From contig NZ_JANEWG010000013.1 in NCBI RefSeq assembly GCF_028069725.1, positions 1 to 64,000 on the forward strand: 64,000 nucleotides of DNA, written 5' to 3'. Positions 33,983-43,952 of this stretch are shown piece after piece. The notes beneath the pieces were generated by a model, which searched no databases, was not told where the DNA came from, and saw nothing but the letters and a program-made list of their open reading frames with translations. The position numbers were made by a program, and so were the translations under genes. Source of the DNA: Citrobacter sp. Awk 4. Lineage in GTDB: Bacteria; Pseudomonadota; Gammaproteobacteria; Enterobacterales; Enterobacteriaceae. Numbering within the stretch: position 1 is the stretch's first letter; each line of letters opens with the position of its first letter.

Positions 33983-36739
33983 ATGACCAACTACAGCCTG
34001 CGCGCACGCATGATGATTCTGATCCTGGCACCGACTGTCCTTATTGGTTTACTGCTCAGTATCTTTTTCGTCGTGCATCGCTATCACGACTTGCAGCGTC
34101 AACTGGAAGATGCCGGTGCCAGCATTATCGAACCCCTTGCGGTCTCCAGCGAATATGGCATGAATCTGCAGAACCGCGAATCCATCGGCCAGTTGATCAG
34201 TGTCCTGCATCGCCGTCATTCCGATATTGTGCGGGCGATTTCGGTCTTTGATGAAAACAACAGGCTGTTTGTCACCTCGAATTTTCACCTCGACCCGACA
34301 GACATGCAGCTCGCCACTGGCACACCGTTCCCCCGCAGGCTGAGCGCGATCCGCCACGGGGATATTATGATTCTCCGCACGCCTATTATTTCCGAGAGCT
34401 ATTCGCCGGATGAGTCTGCGGTAAGTGACGCCAAAAACACCAAAAACATGTTGGGGTATGTGGCGCTGGAACTGGATCTCCGCTCGGTGCGACTACAGCA
34501 GTACAAAGAAATCTTTATTTCCAGCGTCATGATGCTGTTTTGCATCGGCATCGCGTTAATTTTCGGCTGGCGGCTGATGCGCGACGTCACCGGGCCTATT
34601 CGTAATATGGTGAATACCGTTGACCGGATCCGCCGGGGGCAGCTCGACAGTCGCGTCGAAGGGTTCATGCTGGGCGAGCTGGATATGCTGAAAAATGGCA
34701 TCAACTCGATGGCCATGTCGCTTGCGGCTTATCATGAAGAGATGCAGCACAACATTGATCAGGCGACCTCGGACCTGCGTGAAACGCTGGAGCAGATGGA
34801 GATCCAGAACGTTGAGCTGGACCTGGCGAAGAAACGTGCCCAGGAGGCTGCGCGCATTAAGTCTGAGTTTCTGGCGAACATGTCCCACGAGCTGCGCACA
34901 CCACTCAATGGCGTGATTGGCTTTACACGTCTGACGTTGAAAACCGAGCTAAATCCGACCCAGCGCGATCACCTGAATACCATCGAACGTTCGGCGAATA
35001 ACCTGCTGGCGATCATTAATGATGTGCTCGACTTCTCCAAGCTGGAAGCAGGCAAACTGATACTGGAAAGTATTCCCTTCCCGCTGCGTAATGCGCTCGA
35101 TGAAGTCGTGACCCTCTTAGCCCACTCCTCGCACGATAAAGGGCTGGAGCTAACGCTCAATATTAAAAATGACGTGCCGGACAACGTCATTGGCGATCCG
35201 CTACGTCTACAGCAAGTGATCACCAATTTGGTGGGGAACGCCATTAAATTCACCGAAAGCGGTAATATCGATATTCTGGTGGAGAAACGCGCGCTCAGTA
35301 ACACCAAGGTGCAGATTGAAGTGCAGATCCGCGACACCGGCATTGGTATTCCTGAACGCGATCAGTCGCGGTTGTTCCAGGCGTTCCGCCAGGCAGACGC
35401 CAGCATTTCGCGCCGCCACGGGGGAACCGGGTTAGGACTGGTGATTACGCAAAAACTGGTCAACGAAATGGGCGGGGATATCTCGTTCCACAGCCAGCCT
35501 AATCGCGGCTCTACCTTCTGGTTCCATATCAATCTCGATCTCAACCCTAACGTTATCAGCGATGGCCCCTCGACCCGCTGCCTGGCGGGGAAACGTCTGG
35601 CGTATGTCGAACCGAATGCCACCGCCGCGCAATGCACACTGGATCTGCTGAGTGATACACCGCTTGAAGTGATTTATAGCCCGACATTTTCGGCCTTACC
35701 GATCGATCACTACGATATTCTGCTGCTGAGCGTGCCGGTTACGCTCCGCGAGCCGCTCACCATGCAGCATGAAAGACTGGCAAAAGCAGCATCAATGACC
35801 GATTTCCTGCTGCTGGCGCTGCCTTGCCACGCCCAAATCAACGCAGAAGCGCTCAAACGGGGCGGAGCGGCCGCCTGTCTGTTAAAACCGCTGACCTCCA
35901 CCCGTTTGCTGCCTGTATTGAGCGAATATTGCCATCTGAACCAAAGCGCCGAGTTACTGCCCGTTAATGAACGTAAAATTGCGATGTCGGTCATGGCGGT
36001 GGATGATAACCCCGCCAACCTGAAGCTTATCGGCGCTTTGCTGGAAGATAGCGTGCAGCACGTTGAGCTTTGCGACAGCGGCCATCAGGCGGTGGATCGC
36101 GCCAAACAGCTACAGTTTGATTTGATCCTGATGGATATTCAGATGCCGGATATGGATGGCATTCGCGCCTGCGAACTGATTCATCAACTTCCCCACCAAC
36201 AGCAAACGCCGGTTATTGCCGTCACCGCACATGCTATGGCGGGGCAAAAAGAGAAGTTGCTGAGTGCTGGGATGAACGACTATCTGGCTAAACCGATTGA
36301 AGAAGAGAAGCTTTACAACCTGCTGCTGCGCTACAAGCCAGGAGTGGGAGTGACGAACCGAGTACAGGCGCCCGAACCGGTCGAATTTATCTTCAACCCG
36401 GATGCCACGCTCGACTGGCAACTGGCGCTCAGGCAGGCGGCGGGAAAATCCTCCCTGGCGCGAGATATGCTGCAAATGTTGCTCGACTTTTTGCCGGAGG
36501 TTCGCAATAAGATTGAAGAACAACTGGTCGGGGAGAACCCGGAAGGCCTTGTTGATTTAATCCACAAATTGCATGGTAGCTGCGGTTACAGCGGCGTACC
36601 GCGCATGAAAAGTCTTTGTCAGTTCATTGAGCAACAGCTGCGTAACGGAATCAAAGAAGAAGAGCTGGAGCCGGAACTGCTGGAGCTGCTCGATGAAATG
36701 GATAACGTCGCGCGGGAAGCCAAAAAGATGCTGGGATAA
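33983..36739 (+). CDS. barA: Hybrid sensor histidine kinase BarA
   Basis: BarA phosphorylates UvrY (SirA), which switches on csrB and csrC and so opposes CsrA. Two membrane helices (about residues 10-30 and 176-196) flank a periplasmic sensor; then follow HAMP, the kinase core with the H-box histidine in [12 protein letters not shown] (about His302), ATP-binding [13 protein letters not shown], a receiver with the phospho-aspartate in [13 protein letters not shown] (about 718), and an Hpt domain with [11 protein letters not shown] (about 861). It has 918 residues, as in E. coli. A target, csrB, is encoded 3.2 kb downstream. Confidence 0.98.
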   Translation: MTNYSLRARMMILILAPTVLIGLLLSIFFVVHRYHDLQRQLEDAGASIIEPLAVSSEYGMNLQNRESIGQLISVLHRRHSDIVRAISVFDENNRLFVTSNFHLDPTDMQLATGTPFPRRLSAIRHGDIMILRTPIISESYSPDESAVSDAKNTKNMLGYVALELDLRSVRLQQYKEIFISSVMMLFCIGIALIFGWRLMRDVTGPIRNMVNTVDRIRRGQLDSRVEGFMLGELDMLKNGINSMAMSLAAYHEEMQHNIDQATSDLRETLEQMEIQNVELDLAKKRAQEAARIKSEFLANMSHELRTPLNGVIGFTRLTLKTELNPTQRDHLNTIERSANNLLAIINDVLDFSKLEAGKLILESIPFPLRNALDEVVTLLAHSSHDKGLELTLNIKNDVPDNVIGDPLRLQQVITNLVGNAIKFTESGNIDILVEKRALSNTKVQIEVQIRDTGIGIPERDQSRLFQAFRQADASISRRHGGTGLGLVITQKLVNEMGGDISFHSQPNRGSTFWFHINLDLNPNVISDGPSTRCLAGKRLAYVEPNATAAQCTLDLLSDTPLEVIYSPTFSALPIDHYDILLLSVPVTLREPLTMQHERLAKAASMTDFLLLALPCHAQINAEALKRGGAAACLLKPLTSTRLLPVLSEYCHLNQSAELLPVNERKIAMSVMAVDDNPANLKLIGALLEDSVQHVELCDSGHQAVDRAKQLQFDLILMDIQMPDMDGIRACELIHQLPHQQQTPVIAVTAHAMAGQKEKLLSAGMNDYLAKPIEEEKLYNLLLRYKPGVGVTNRVQAPEPVEFIFNPDATLDWQLALRQAAGKSSLARDMLQMLLDFLPEVRNKIEEQLVGENPEGLVDLIHKLHGSCGYSGVPRMKSLCQFIEQQLRNGIKEEELEPELLELLDEMDNVAREAKKMLG

Positions 36740-36754
36740 AACGTTAAGTCTGAA

Positions 36755-36805
36755 TGGCAATGCGTCTTATCTGGCCTGGGCATGTAAGCCATCAGGCCAG
36801 ATGAG
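36755..36805. repeat. REP-like elements between barA and the glycerate kinase gene
   Basis: An imperfect pair of inverted sequences (TGCGTCTTATCTGGCC and GGCCAGATGAGCCAGC) fills the gap between the two convergent genes. It resembles a diverged BIME. Confidence 0.55.
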
Positions 36806-36822
36806 CCAGCCTCAACAGACAA

Positions 36823-37965
36823 TCAGCGTACCCGTTGCCCCAATCTGATGGTCGCAGCCACGTTTCGCGCGGTCATCCGCACATTCTCGGCAGCATTTTT
36901 CAGCGCATCGTCCAGAGTGCAAATGTTATAAATCACGCTAAATACGGCATCGATGCCATGTTGGTGCACCACGCCGACGTCTGCCGTTAAACTCCCGGCA
37001 ATGCCTATCACCGGCTTATTGTAACGTTTCGCGATGCTGGCGACGCCAACGGGGACTTTGCCATGAATTGTCTGGCTGTCGATACGCCCTTCCCCGGTGA
37101 TCACCAAATCCGCATCAATGACACAGGCATCCAGATGCAGAGCATCAGTCACTATCTCAATCCCACTACGTAATTCAGCGCCACAAAACGCGTACAGGGC
37201 GGCCCCCATCCCCCCCGCAGCACCACCACCAGCAAGCTCAGAGACATCAACATCCAGATCGCGGGCAATCAACTGCGCATAGTGCGCCAGTGCCTTATCC
37301 AGGCGAGAGATCATTTCCGGCGTCGCCCCTTTCTGTGGGCCAAATACAGCCGACGCCCCCTCGTTTCCGGTTAATGGGTTAGTCACATCGCACGCCACGT
37401 CAATGTGGCACGCGGCAAGGCGTGTATCCAGTTGACTGATATCGATCTGTGCCAGTGCTTCCAGCGCTGCGCCGCCCGCCGCTATCTCGTTTTGTTGAGA
37501 ATCCAGTAATCTTGCGCCCAGCGCCTGCATCATGCCCGCGCCGCCATCATTCGTGGCGCTACCGCCAAGGCCAATTATGATGTGTTCGACGCCTGCATCT
37601 AAGGCGTAGCGAATAAGCTCACCCGTCCCCCACGAAGTCGTTTTGAGCGGATCGCGCAGTCCTGGCGGGACGTGTTCCAGACCGCTGGCGGCAGCCATTT
37701 CGATGAAGGCTGAGCGCTCATCGCCAGACAACCCGTAAAATGCGTCAACAGGCTTACCCAGAGGTCCCGTCACCTTAACATGTACAATTCGCCCCGCCGT
37801 CGCCTCAACCATAGCCTCGACCGTCCCTTCTCCACCGTCAGCAACCGGAATCTTCACGTAATCCGCGTCAGGCCAGATTTCGCGAAACCCCTGCTCAATG
37901 GCGGTCGCCACTTCAAGAGCACTCAAACTTTCCTTATATGAGTCCGGCGCGATCACTATTTTCAT
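36823..37965 (-). CDS. Glycerate 2-kinase (GarK/GlxK family)
   Basis: A 380-residue kinase that phosphorylates D-glycerate. It starts MKIVIAPDSYKESLSALEVA, the family signature, with VADGGEGTVEAMVEAT, IGLGGSATNDGGAGMMQALG and VITGEGRIDSQTIHGK further on. In Salmonella, as I recall, a glycerate kinase gene lies between barA and gudD and completes D-glucarate breakdown (tartronate semialdehyde to glycerate to 2-phosphoglycerate). Here the kinase is intact, but only the 3' tail of gudD follows, so its original pathway partner has been lost locally. It may still serve glycerate from garL/garR or glyoxylate metabolism elsewhere. Confidence 0.93.
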   Translation of the reverse strand: MKIVIAPDSYKESLSALEVATAIEQGFREIWPDADYVKIPVADGGEGTVEAMVEATAGRIVHVKVTGPLGKPVDAFYGLSGDERSAFIEMAAASGLEHVPPGLRDPLKTTSWGTGELIRYALDAGVEHIIIGLGGSATNDGGAGMMQALGARLLDSQQNEIAAGGAALEALAQIDISQLDTRLAACHIDVACDVTNPLTGNEGASAVFGPQKGATPEMISRLDKALAHYAQLIARDLDVDVSELAGGGAAGGMGAALYAFCGAELRSGIEIVTDALHLDACVIDADLVITGEGRIDSQTIHGKVPVGVASIAKRYNKPVIGIAGSLTADVGVVHQHGIDAVFSVIYNICTLDDALKNAAENVRMTARNVAATIRLGQRVR

Positions 37966-38021
37966 AAAGCATCCTTAATACAGGTCGACTCTGTTAAGCA
38001 TACACTTGGTTTAGTGATAAA

Positions 38022-38047
38022 AACTGCCGGTTCCCTTCGAAACCGGC
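38022..38047 (-). terminator. Terminator after the gudD remnant
   Basis: A stem GCCGGTT / AACCGGC with an eight-base loop is followed on the - strand by AGTTTTTATC. It lies 8 bases past the gudD remnant stop codon and is probably the original gud operon terminator. Confidence 0.7.
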
Positions 38048-38054
38048 ACCTTGC

Positions 38055-38168
38055 TTAACGCACCATGCACGGGCGCTTGTTGTCGAATGTCCAGTTAGGG
38101 ATCAGGTACTGCATCGGACCGGCGTCATTACGCGCACCACCCGCAGCTTTTGCTGCAGATGTTTAACG
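38055..38168 (-). pseudogene. gudD: Remnant of gudD (D-glucarate dehydratase), last codons only
   Basis: Reading the - strand, the last codons before the stop at 38055 encode [20 protein letters not shown] then KRPCMVR, which matches the C-terminus of GudD (E. coli ends [20 protein letters not shown]). Immediately upstream, the GudD-like reading (HLQQK) is in another frame and an in-frame stop is present. The rest of gudD, and gudX and gudP, are absent: yqcA follows within 100 bases. The tail lies in the orientation and position expected if one deletion removed the operon. Confidence 0.85.
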
Positions 38169-38235
38169 CTCGCGCAAACTGAACGTCACAGGCATCATCC
38201 GGTGCATAACGTTTTGTTGAATGGCAAAAGACAGG

Positions 38236-38256
38236 AGACCCCCTCATTAGGGGTCT
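38236..38256 (-). terminator. Probable yqcA terminator
   Basis: A stem AGACCCC / GGGGTCT with loop TAATGAG lies just past the yqcA stop. The following T-run is short (TCTTTTG), so termination may be partial. Confidence 0.5.
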
Positions 38257-38260
38257 GGAT

Positions 38261-38710
38261 TCAGGAAAGTAGCGTGCCCCAGTGTTCAACCCAGGGATTT
38301 GATTCGCTTTCGGGTTCCGGATGTTCGCCAGCATCAATCAGCAACATTTCTCCCACCCGTTGCGCGCTTTGTTCCTGCAATAACGCGTCAAATTGCTTAC
38401 CGCCGTTACAGAAATTGGTGTAGCTACTGTCACCCAATGCAATCACGCCATAGCGCAGATTTGGCTGAAAGCCGAGACTCTCTTTGATGCCCTGGAACAA
38501 CGGCACAATACTGTCGGGAAGATCGCCCTGACCTGTCGTTGAGGTGACCACCAGAACGACTTTATCCTGATACGGCTGCCAGTCGGTCAACTCGGGATCT
38601 TCAAACACCTTAGCCTTATGACCCTGCGCGGTAAGGATAGCTTCCGCCTCCTCCGCAACCAGCAACGCGTTTCCATACATTGTGCCGACAAAAATACCAA
38701 TTTCCGCCAT
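38261..38710 (-). CDS. yqcA: Flavodoxin YqcA
   Basis: A 149-residue short-chain flavodoxin. The FMN phosphate loop is [13 protein letters not shown] near residue 8, with [12 protein letters not shown] and [14 protein letters not shown] binding the isoalloxazine. Electron partners are unknown. It is the last of yqcC-truC-yqcA, 18 bases after truC. Confidence 0.95.
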   Translation of the reverse strand: MAEIGIFVGTMYGNALLVAEEAEAILTAQGHKAKVFEDPELTDWQPYQDKVVLVVTSTTGQGDLPDSIVPLFQGIKESLGFQPNLRYGVIALGDSSYTNFCNGGKQFDALLQEQSAQRVGEMLLIDAGEHPEPESESNPWVEHWGTLLS

Positions 38711-38728
38711 GACGATTTTCTCCCTGAA

Positions 38729-39511
38729 TTAAACCTGATGATGCTCATCCTGACTGGACGGCTCACTAAACTCAACCCTTTCATTCTCAGGGAGAAGTCC
38801 GCGCCAGCCAAACTGTGATAATGCCTGCATCCAGACCGCATCCAGCCCGGCACGAATCGTCAGCGGTTCGCCAGTGAATGGATGTGTCAGCGCAAGCTGG
38901 CTCGCATGCAGCATCAATCTCTGGCAACCAAAATGCTCTGCCGCACTGCGGTTCTGGCGCAAATCGCCGTGTTTGCTGTCACCAATAATGGGATGGCGCA
39001 AATGCGCCAGATGGCGTCGGAGCTGGTGCTTGCGACCTGTTTTGGGATCAAGCTCGACTAAACCATAACGGGTCGTGGGGTAACGCCCGGTCGCCACCGG
39101 CATTTCAACAGTCGCCAGACCACGATAATGCGTCACCGCAGGCTGCGGGCCTTTATCATCACGGGCAAACTTATCGGCAATTTTATCCAGCTCTTCCACC
39201 AGCGGGTAGTCCAGTACAGCGTCATCCATTAACCAGCCACGGACAATCGCATGGTAGCGTTTCTGAATTTGGTGCTGTTCAAATTGCTGCGCAAGCCGAC
39301 GCCCGGCTTCGCTGGATAACCCCATCAGCAGTACGCCGGAGGTGGGTCTGTCGAGTCGATGAGCGGTAAAGACATGCTGACCAATCTGGTCACGCACCGT
39401 TTGCATCACCACGACTTTTTCATCGCGATCCAGCCAGCTACGGTGCACTAACCAACCGGAGGGCTTATTCACAGCAACCAGCCACTCATCCTGGTAAAGA
39501 ATTTCCAGCAT
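38729..39511 (-). CDS. truC: tRNA pseudouridine(65) synthase TruC
   Basis: TruC makes pseudouridine at position 65 of certain tRNAs. It is a RluA-type synthase with the catalytic aspartate Asp54 in HRLDRPTSGVLLMG, and with GRKHQLRRHLAHLRHPIIGDSKHG. The length is 260 residues, as in E. coli. It overlaps the yqcC stop by one base. Confidence 0.97.
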   Translation of the reverse strand: MLEILYQDEWLVAVNKPSGWLVHRSWLDRDEKVVVMQTVRDQIGQHVFTAHRLDRPTSGVLLMGLSSEAGRRLAQQFEQHQIQKRYHAIVRGWLMDDAVLDYPLVEELDKIADKFARDDKGPQPAVTHYRGLATVEMPVATGRYPTTRYGLVELDPKTGRKHQLRRHLAHLRHPIIGDSKHGDLRQNRSAAEHFGCQRLMLHASQLALTHPFTGEPLTIRAGLDAVWMQALSQFGWRGLLPENERVEFSEPSSQDEHHQV

Positions 39512-39840
39512 CAGGCTTTATCGCTCGTGAACAACGCATCCAGTTCCTGCAACGCCTGCAGGAGTATTTCGCGCTGCGGATGATCGGCCTCCAGCGCCAT
39601 TTCATAATAAGGGGCGATAGCAAAAGCGTCCGGGAGCGGCTGCGCGTCGTCGATCAACGCATGCATACGGGGGATTAGCACCCATTGCAACCATTCGACA
39701 GGCGCCATGGTATCCATACAAAAAGGCTGTGTGCTGGTAAACAGGTGAGATTGTGGTTCATCCATTCTCCAGTGTTGATGTTCACGCAGTAAAGCTTCAA
39801 GCGCATGTAACTGCTGGCGCACACGTTCATGAGTCGTCAC
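39511..39840 (-). CDS. yqcC: YqcC family protein
   Basis: A 109-residue helical protein of unknown function, near identical to E. coli YqcC. I chose the GTG start at 39840 (GTGACGACTCATGAACG), which restores the E. coli length; the longer frame reads back through the csrB terminator region. It is the first gene of yqcC-truC-yqcA, and csrB ends 60 bases upstream. Confidence 0.93.
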   Translation of the reverse strand: MTTHERVRQQLHALEALLREHQHWRMDEPQSHLFTSTQPFCMDTMAPVEWLQWVLIPRMHALIDDAQPLPDAFAIAPYYEMALEADHPQREILLQALQELDALFTSDKA

Positions 39841-39900
39841 GATAAAAACCTCATTGATGAAAAACTGGCGCGAAGAATAGCATTTATAGACGGGCAAATA

Positions 39901-40263
39901 AAAAAAGGGAGCACTGTAAAAACAGTGCTCCCGGTTCGTTTCGCAGCAATCCAGCTACTTTTGGTGCTCCCTGCTCATCCATGACAACTTTTCCTGTGGT
40001 CTTACGACCTGTTCATCCTGAACATTAGCATCCTGCTTCACACCACCCCGGTGCGATCAACTTCATCCTGAAGTTTCCCGGTCATCCTAACCCACCGAAC
40101 GTCCCGACCGGCTCTCGTTCTCCCTCCTGGAGGTGTCCTTTAACGCATCCTGCGCTATCCTCTTCACTTCATCCTGAAGCCTTTCCTTGCTACACCGTCC
40201 TGGTGTGTCCTGTTGAAGTGTCATCATCCTGATGTTCACTTCGGTGTGCGACTCCTTGTCGAC
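39901..40263 (-). ncRNA. csrB: Regulatory RNA CsrB, CsrA antagonist
   Basis: CsrB sequesters the RNA-binding protein CsrA. On the - strand the RNA starts GTCGACAAGGAGTCGCAC, like E. coli CsrB (GTCGACAGGGAGTCAGAC), and carries about fifteen AGGA motifs, many in small hairpin loops with CAGGATG cores. It ends in a strong terminator: stem GGGAGCACTGT / ACAGTGCTCCC, then a T-run (39901-39932). The place between yqcC and syd is the same as in E. coli. Short open frames across it are chance. Confidence 0.97.
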
Positions 40264-40436
40264 GGACATAGAATCGCCTGTTTCGTCATGTCTTACAAGG
40301 CGCTTACAGGCAATACCTTAAGGATATTTTCATTTGAAAGTGAGCAAAAAATAAATAAGTTATTGATTAATATTTATTTAATAAAGTTTTATAGGGTTAA
40401 GTATTTACTTATATCCTGGCGATCTCTTACAGGGTT

Positions 40437-40454
40437 TGTAAGAGATCTCTCACA
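40437..40454. promoter_or_regulatory. UvrY/SirA binding palindrome upstream of csrB
   Basis: The - strand reads TGTGAGAGATCTCTTACA, the 18-bp consensus I know for UvrY/SirA sites. Its centre is about 182 bases upstream of the csrB start, in the range where UvrY binds in E. coli. A second, overlapping 11-bp inverted repeat (GATCTCTTACA / TGTAAGAGATC, 40421-40447) shares its left arm. Links csrB to BarA, encoded at 33983. Confidence 0.8.
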
Positions 40455-40473
40455 AAGAAATGGGCGACAGGGA

Positions 40474-41019
40474 TTACAGAAGAGGCTTAAGTTGAGTGAG
40501 AAATTCCGCAAGAGAAGCGGCCAGCACGTGGCGATTACGCGTGCCCAGCGTCTCTTTGCATACTTCTCCAGAAAGATTGCACACTGAAATGACCTCGAGT
40601 TCATTTTCCAGGGTGGCAATAAAAAGCGTCGGTGATAACTTGAGACGTTTCTGTGTGACCAGATGACCGATCAGGTTTTCCTGAACTCGTCTGAAATCAT
40701 CCACACTCCAGGTTTGCAACAGCGTCAATGTCTGATCGGCAAATTGCGCGTGCATATCCCCGGCGAACTGGGTGGTATAAAACGAATGAATTGCTGGTTG
40801 TATCACAATATCAAAAGCCCGTTCAACGGCGTTTACATTCGCCTCTCCTTCAAAAGGTTGCGGCTGCCAGTACACCGCCTCACCGGTTGAAGAAATAACA
40901 CAAGGTGAAGGAACGCCGTAGAGTTCTTCGCTCAACGGCCAACTGTCATGTTTTTCATGCCATGCATCACAATAGCGTGTTGTAAAGGCCTTCAGGGCCT
41001 GTGCTGTCTGTTCGTCCAC
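40474..41019 (-). CDS. syd: SecY-interacting protein Syd
   Basis: Syd is a cytoplasmic protein that binds SecY and helps remove faulty translocons. It matches E. coli Syd over its length, with [29 protein letters not shown] and [18 protein letters not shown] chose a GTG start at 41019, preceded by GAGAG, giving the E. coli length of 181; the open frame continues upstream without similarity and runs into queF's promoter. Divergent from queF. Confidence 0.94.
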   Translation of the reverse strand: MDEQTAQALKAFTTRYCDAWHEKHDSWPLSEELYGVPSPCVISSTGEAVYWQPQPFEGEANVNAVERAFDIVIQPAIHSFYTTQFAGDMHAQFADQTLTLLQTWSVDDFRRVQENLIGHLVTQKRLKLSPTLFIATLENELEVISVCNLSGEVCKETLGTRNRHVLAASLAEFLTQLKPLL

Positions 41020-41087
41020 CGATTTCTCTCTTAACAAAAGCCAGGATACACTTGACGCATAGTGTATCTGGTTTATGACGGTGAAAC

Positions 41088-41936
41088 ATGTCTTCTTATG
41101 AAAACCATCAGGCGCTTGACGGCCTGACTCTCGGTAAATCAACAGATTATCGGGATATTTACGACGCAAGTTTGTTGCAGGGCGTCCCGCGCAGCCTGAA
41201 TCGCGATCCGCTGGATTTAAAAGCAGATAATCTGCCTTTTCACGGCGCGGATATCTGGACGTTGTATGAACTGTCATGGCTGAATGCGAAAGGGTTGCCG
41301 CAAGTCGCCGTGGGTCATGTCGAGCTGGATTACACCAGCCTCAATCTGATTGAATCAAAAAGCTTTAAGCTCTACCTGAACAGCTTTAACCAGACACGCT
41401 TTGAGCGTTGGGAGGATGTCCGCCGAACGCTGGAAAACGATCTGCGCGCCTGCGCCCAGGGCGATGTCAGCGTTGCGTTGTACCGGCTTGATGAACTGGA
41501 AGGACTACCCATCGCTCATTTCCACGGTAGCTGCATCGACGATCAGGATATCGCTATTGATAACTATCAGTTCAGCACCGACTATCTGGAAAATGCCGCC
41601 AGTGGCGAAAAAGTGGTAGAAGAGACGCTGGTCAGCCACTTGTTGAAATCTAACTGCCTGATCACTCACCAGCCAGACTGGGGCTCCATACAAATTCAGT
41701 ATCGCGGCCGAAAAATTGATCGTGAGAAATTGCTACGTTACCTGGTCTCTTTCCGCCATCACAATGAGTTCCACGAACAGTGTGTGGAGCGGATTTTCAA
41801 CGACATTTTGCGCTTCTGCCAGCCGGAGAAACTGAGTGTCTACGCGCGCTACACACGACGCGGCGGCCTGGATATTAACCCCTGGCGTACCAACACTGAT
41901 TTCGTGCCTGCCATCGGAAGACTGGTCCGTCAGTAA
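41088..41936 (+). CDS. queF: NADPH-dependent 7-cyano-7-deazaguanine reductase QueF
   Basis: QueF reduces preQ0 nitrile to the amine preQ1 in queuosine synthesis. It is the long, two-domain type (282 residues). The catalytic cysteine is in [16 protein letters not shown] (about Cys190), with the aspartate of PDWG close by, and the NADPH motif includes [17 protein letters not shown]. Together with queD and queE this window holds three queuosine steps; queC and tgt are elsewhere. Confidence 0.97.
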   Translation: MSSYENHQALDGLTLGKSTDYRDIYDASLLQGVPRSLNRDPLDLKADNLPFHGADIWTLYELSWLNAKGLPQVAVGHVELDYTSLNLIESKSFKLYLNSFNQTRFERWEDVRRTLENDLRACAQGDVSVALYRLDELEGLPIAHFHGSCIDDQDIAIDNYQFSTDYLENAASGEKVVEETLVSHLLKSNCLITHQPDWGSIQIQYRGRKIDREKLLRYLVSFRHHNEFHEQCVERIFNDILRFCQPEKLSVYARYTRRGGLDINPWRTNTDFVPAIGRLVRQ

Positions 41937-42050
41937 TCTTTTTTTCTCAATTTTGCGCGCCGGATTCCGCGCGCAAGGTTGTGAAAGGTCATAAGCCAGC
42001 GCTATTGTAATCATTAGGGAATGACGTGTTGCGTCCCATAAGGAGTTTAC

Positions 42051-43415
42051 TTGATTACACATATTAGCCCGCTTGGCTCAATGGACATGTTGTCGCAGCT
42101 GGAAGTCGATATGCTTAAACGCACCGCCAGCAGCGACCTTTATCAACTGTTTCGTAACTGTTCTCTTGCTGTACTGAACTCCGGCAGTTTGACCGACAAC
42201 AGCAAAGAGCTGCTGTCTCGTTTTGAAAATTTCGACATCAACGTACTCCGTCGCGAGCGTGGCGTGAAGTTAGAATTGATTAACCCACCTGAAGACGCTT
42301 TTGTTGACGGCCGTATTATCCGTGCTCTGCAGGCCAACCTGTTTGCCGTGCTGCGCGACATTCTTTTTGTAAACGGCCAGATGCATAACGCAGGCCGTTT
42401 GCAGCGTCTTAATCTCGACAGTTCTGTCCACATCACCAACCTTGTGTTCTCCATTCTGCGTAACGCCCGTGCGCTGCACGTCGGGGAAGCGCCGAATATG
42501 GTGGTGTGCTGGGGCGGTCACTCCATTAACGAAAATGAGTACCTGTATGCGCGCCGCGTTGGCACCCAGCTAGGTCTGCGTGAGCTGAACATTTGCACCG
42601 GCTGTGGACCGGGCGCGATGGAAGCCCCAATGAAAGGTGCCGCAGTAGGCCACGCGCAACAGCGCTATAAAGACAGTCGTTTTATCGGTATGACAGAGCC
42701 GTCCATTATTGCGGCGGAACCGCCTAACCCGCTGGTCAATGAACTGGTCATCATGCCCGATATCGAAAAACGGCTGGAGGCGTTTGTTCGTATCGCGCAC
42801 GGTATCATCATCTTCCCAGGCGGCGTCGGCACGGCGGAAGAGTTGCTGTATCTGCTGGGAATACTGATGAACCCGGCGAATAAAGATCAGGTTCTGCCGC
42901 TGATCCTTACCGGACCCAAAGAGAGTGCGGACTACTTCCGCGTGCTTGATGAGTTTATTGTGCATACGCTGGGCGAAGAAGCGCGACGTCATTATCGCAT
43001 CATCATTGATGATGCGGCGGAAGTGGCGCGACTGATGAAAAAAGCGATGCCGCTGGTCAAAGAGAACCGTCGTGATACCGGTGACGCCTACAGCTTCAAC
43101 TGGTCCATTCGTATTGCGCCGGATCTGCAACTGCCGTTCGAACCATCGCATGACAACATGTCGAACCTGAAACTGTATCCCGATCAACCGGTTGAGATCC
43201 TGGCGGCAGACCTGCGCCGCGCCTTCTCTGGAATCGTTGCGGGTAACGTTAAAGAAGTCGGCATTCGCGCCATCGAAGAGTTTGGCCCGTATAAAATCCA
43301 CGGCGATCGCGAGATGATGCGCCGTATGGATGACCTGCTACAGGGCTTTGTCGCGCAACACCGCATGAAGTTGCCTGGCTCCGCCTATATCCCCTGCTAT
43401 GAGATTTGCAGGTAA
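42051..43415 (+). CDS. ppnN: Pyrimidine/purine nucleotide 5'-monophosphate nucleosidase PpnN
   Basis: PpnN (YgdH) cleaves nucleotide monophosphates to base and ribose 5-phosphate and is stimulated by (p)ppGpp. The LOG-like Rossmann core is seen in [16 protein letters not shown] and [16 protein letters not shown]. It has 454 residues, the E. coli length. The start is a TTG (TTGATTACACAT), supported by AGGAG 8 bases upstream and by homology from the first residue. Confidence 0.96.
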   Translation: MITHISPLGSMDMLSQLEVDMLKRTASSDLYQLFRNCSLAVLNSGSLTDNSKELLSRFENFDINVLRRERGVKLELINPPEDAFVDGRIIRALQANLFAVLRDILFVNGQMHNAGRLQRLNLDSSVHITNLVFSILRNARALHVGEAPNMVVCWGGHSINENEYLYARRVGTQLGLRELNICTGCGPGAMEAPMKGAAVGHAQQRYKDSRFIGMTEPSIIAAEPPNPLVNELVIMPDIEKRLEAFVRIAHGIIIFPGGVGTAEELLYLLGILMNPANKDQVLPLILTGPKESADYFRVLDEFIVHTLGEEARRHYRIIIDDAAEVARLMKKAMPLVKENRRDTGDAYSFNWSIRIAPDLQLPFEPSHDNMSNLKLYPDQPVEILAADLRRAFSGIVAGNVKEVGIRAIEEFGPYKIHGDREMMRRMDDLLQGFVAQHRMKLPGSAYIPCYEICR

Positions 43416-43952
43416 TTCTCATGCCCGGCAGCGCCAGCTGTCGGGCCTTACTCCTCTCCCGAAAATCCAGTTTTTTTAGTGATACCAGTCACATAGAAAA
43501 TCTCTATTCGTTAATTCCGCTTACCTTTCCGCTAAAACCCAGAAAAAAGCAAACGTTTACTTTACGAGTGAAACCGCGATTTATCACAATAAACCATCAT
43601 TCTCCGCGAGAATTCACCAGGATCAGTGCAATTTATAGCCAAATATGGGTGTCTCATGACCTGTCATTTCTGGATGCATCTCGTTAATAGTATCTTTCTC
43701 AACCATAAATCCGTCTTGATGATTTTTTGACAGATTAATGGTCCAAATTTATCCACACAAAAGGTGGATTATTGCATTTGAGATCGCGATCACTGATACA
43801 TTCATAACTTAAATGTATCTTTCCGCCCTCAAATTATTACGGCGAAAAATTATATAAAAATCGTCGCTTAACAAATTTCATTTTACGGTCAGGCTTCTTT
43901 TTTATTGGTTAAGACCAAAAACCTGACATTTAAATTCCTCCAGGAGAAATAG
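43416..43952. promoter_or_regulatory. Gap between ppnN and sdaC with the sdaC control region
   Basis: 537 bases without a recognised gene. A hairpin (GCCCGGCAGC / GCTGTCGGGC, about 43423-43446) lies just after ppnN. The last 250 bases are AT-rich. TTTGAGATCGCGATCACTG at about 43777-43795 resembles a CRP site, which would fit the known CRP dependence of sdaCB in E. coli. sdaC has a good ribosome site (CAGGAG). Confidence 0.5.

Noticed and set aside
40087-40269. 60-codon open frame across csrB
   Set aside because: It is an accidental reading of the CsrB RNA, whose repeated AGGA motifs and terminator explain the sequence.
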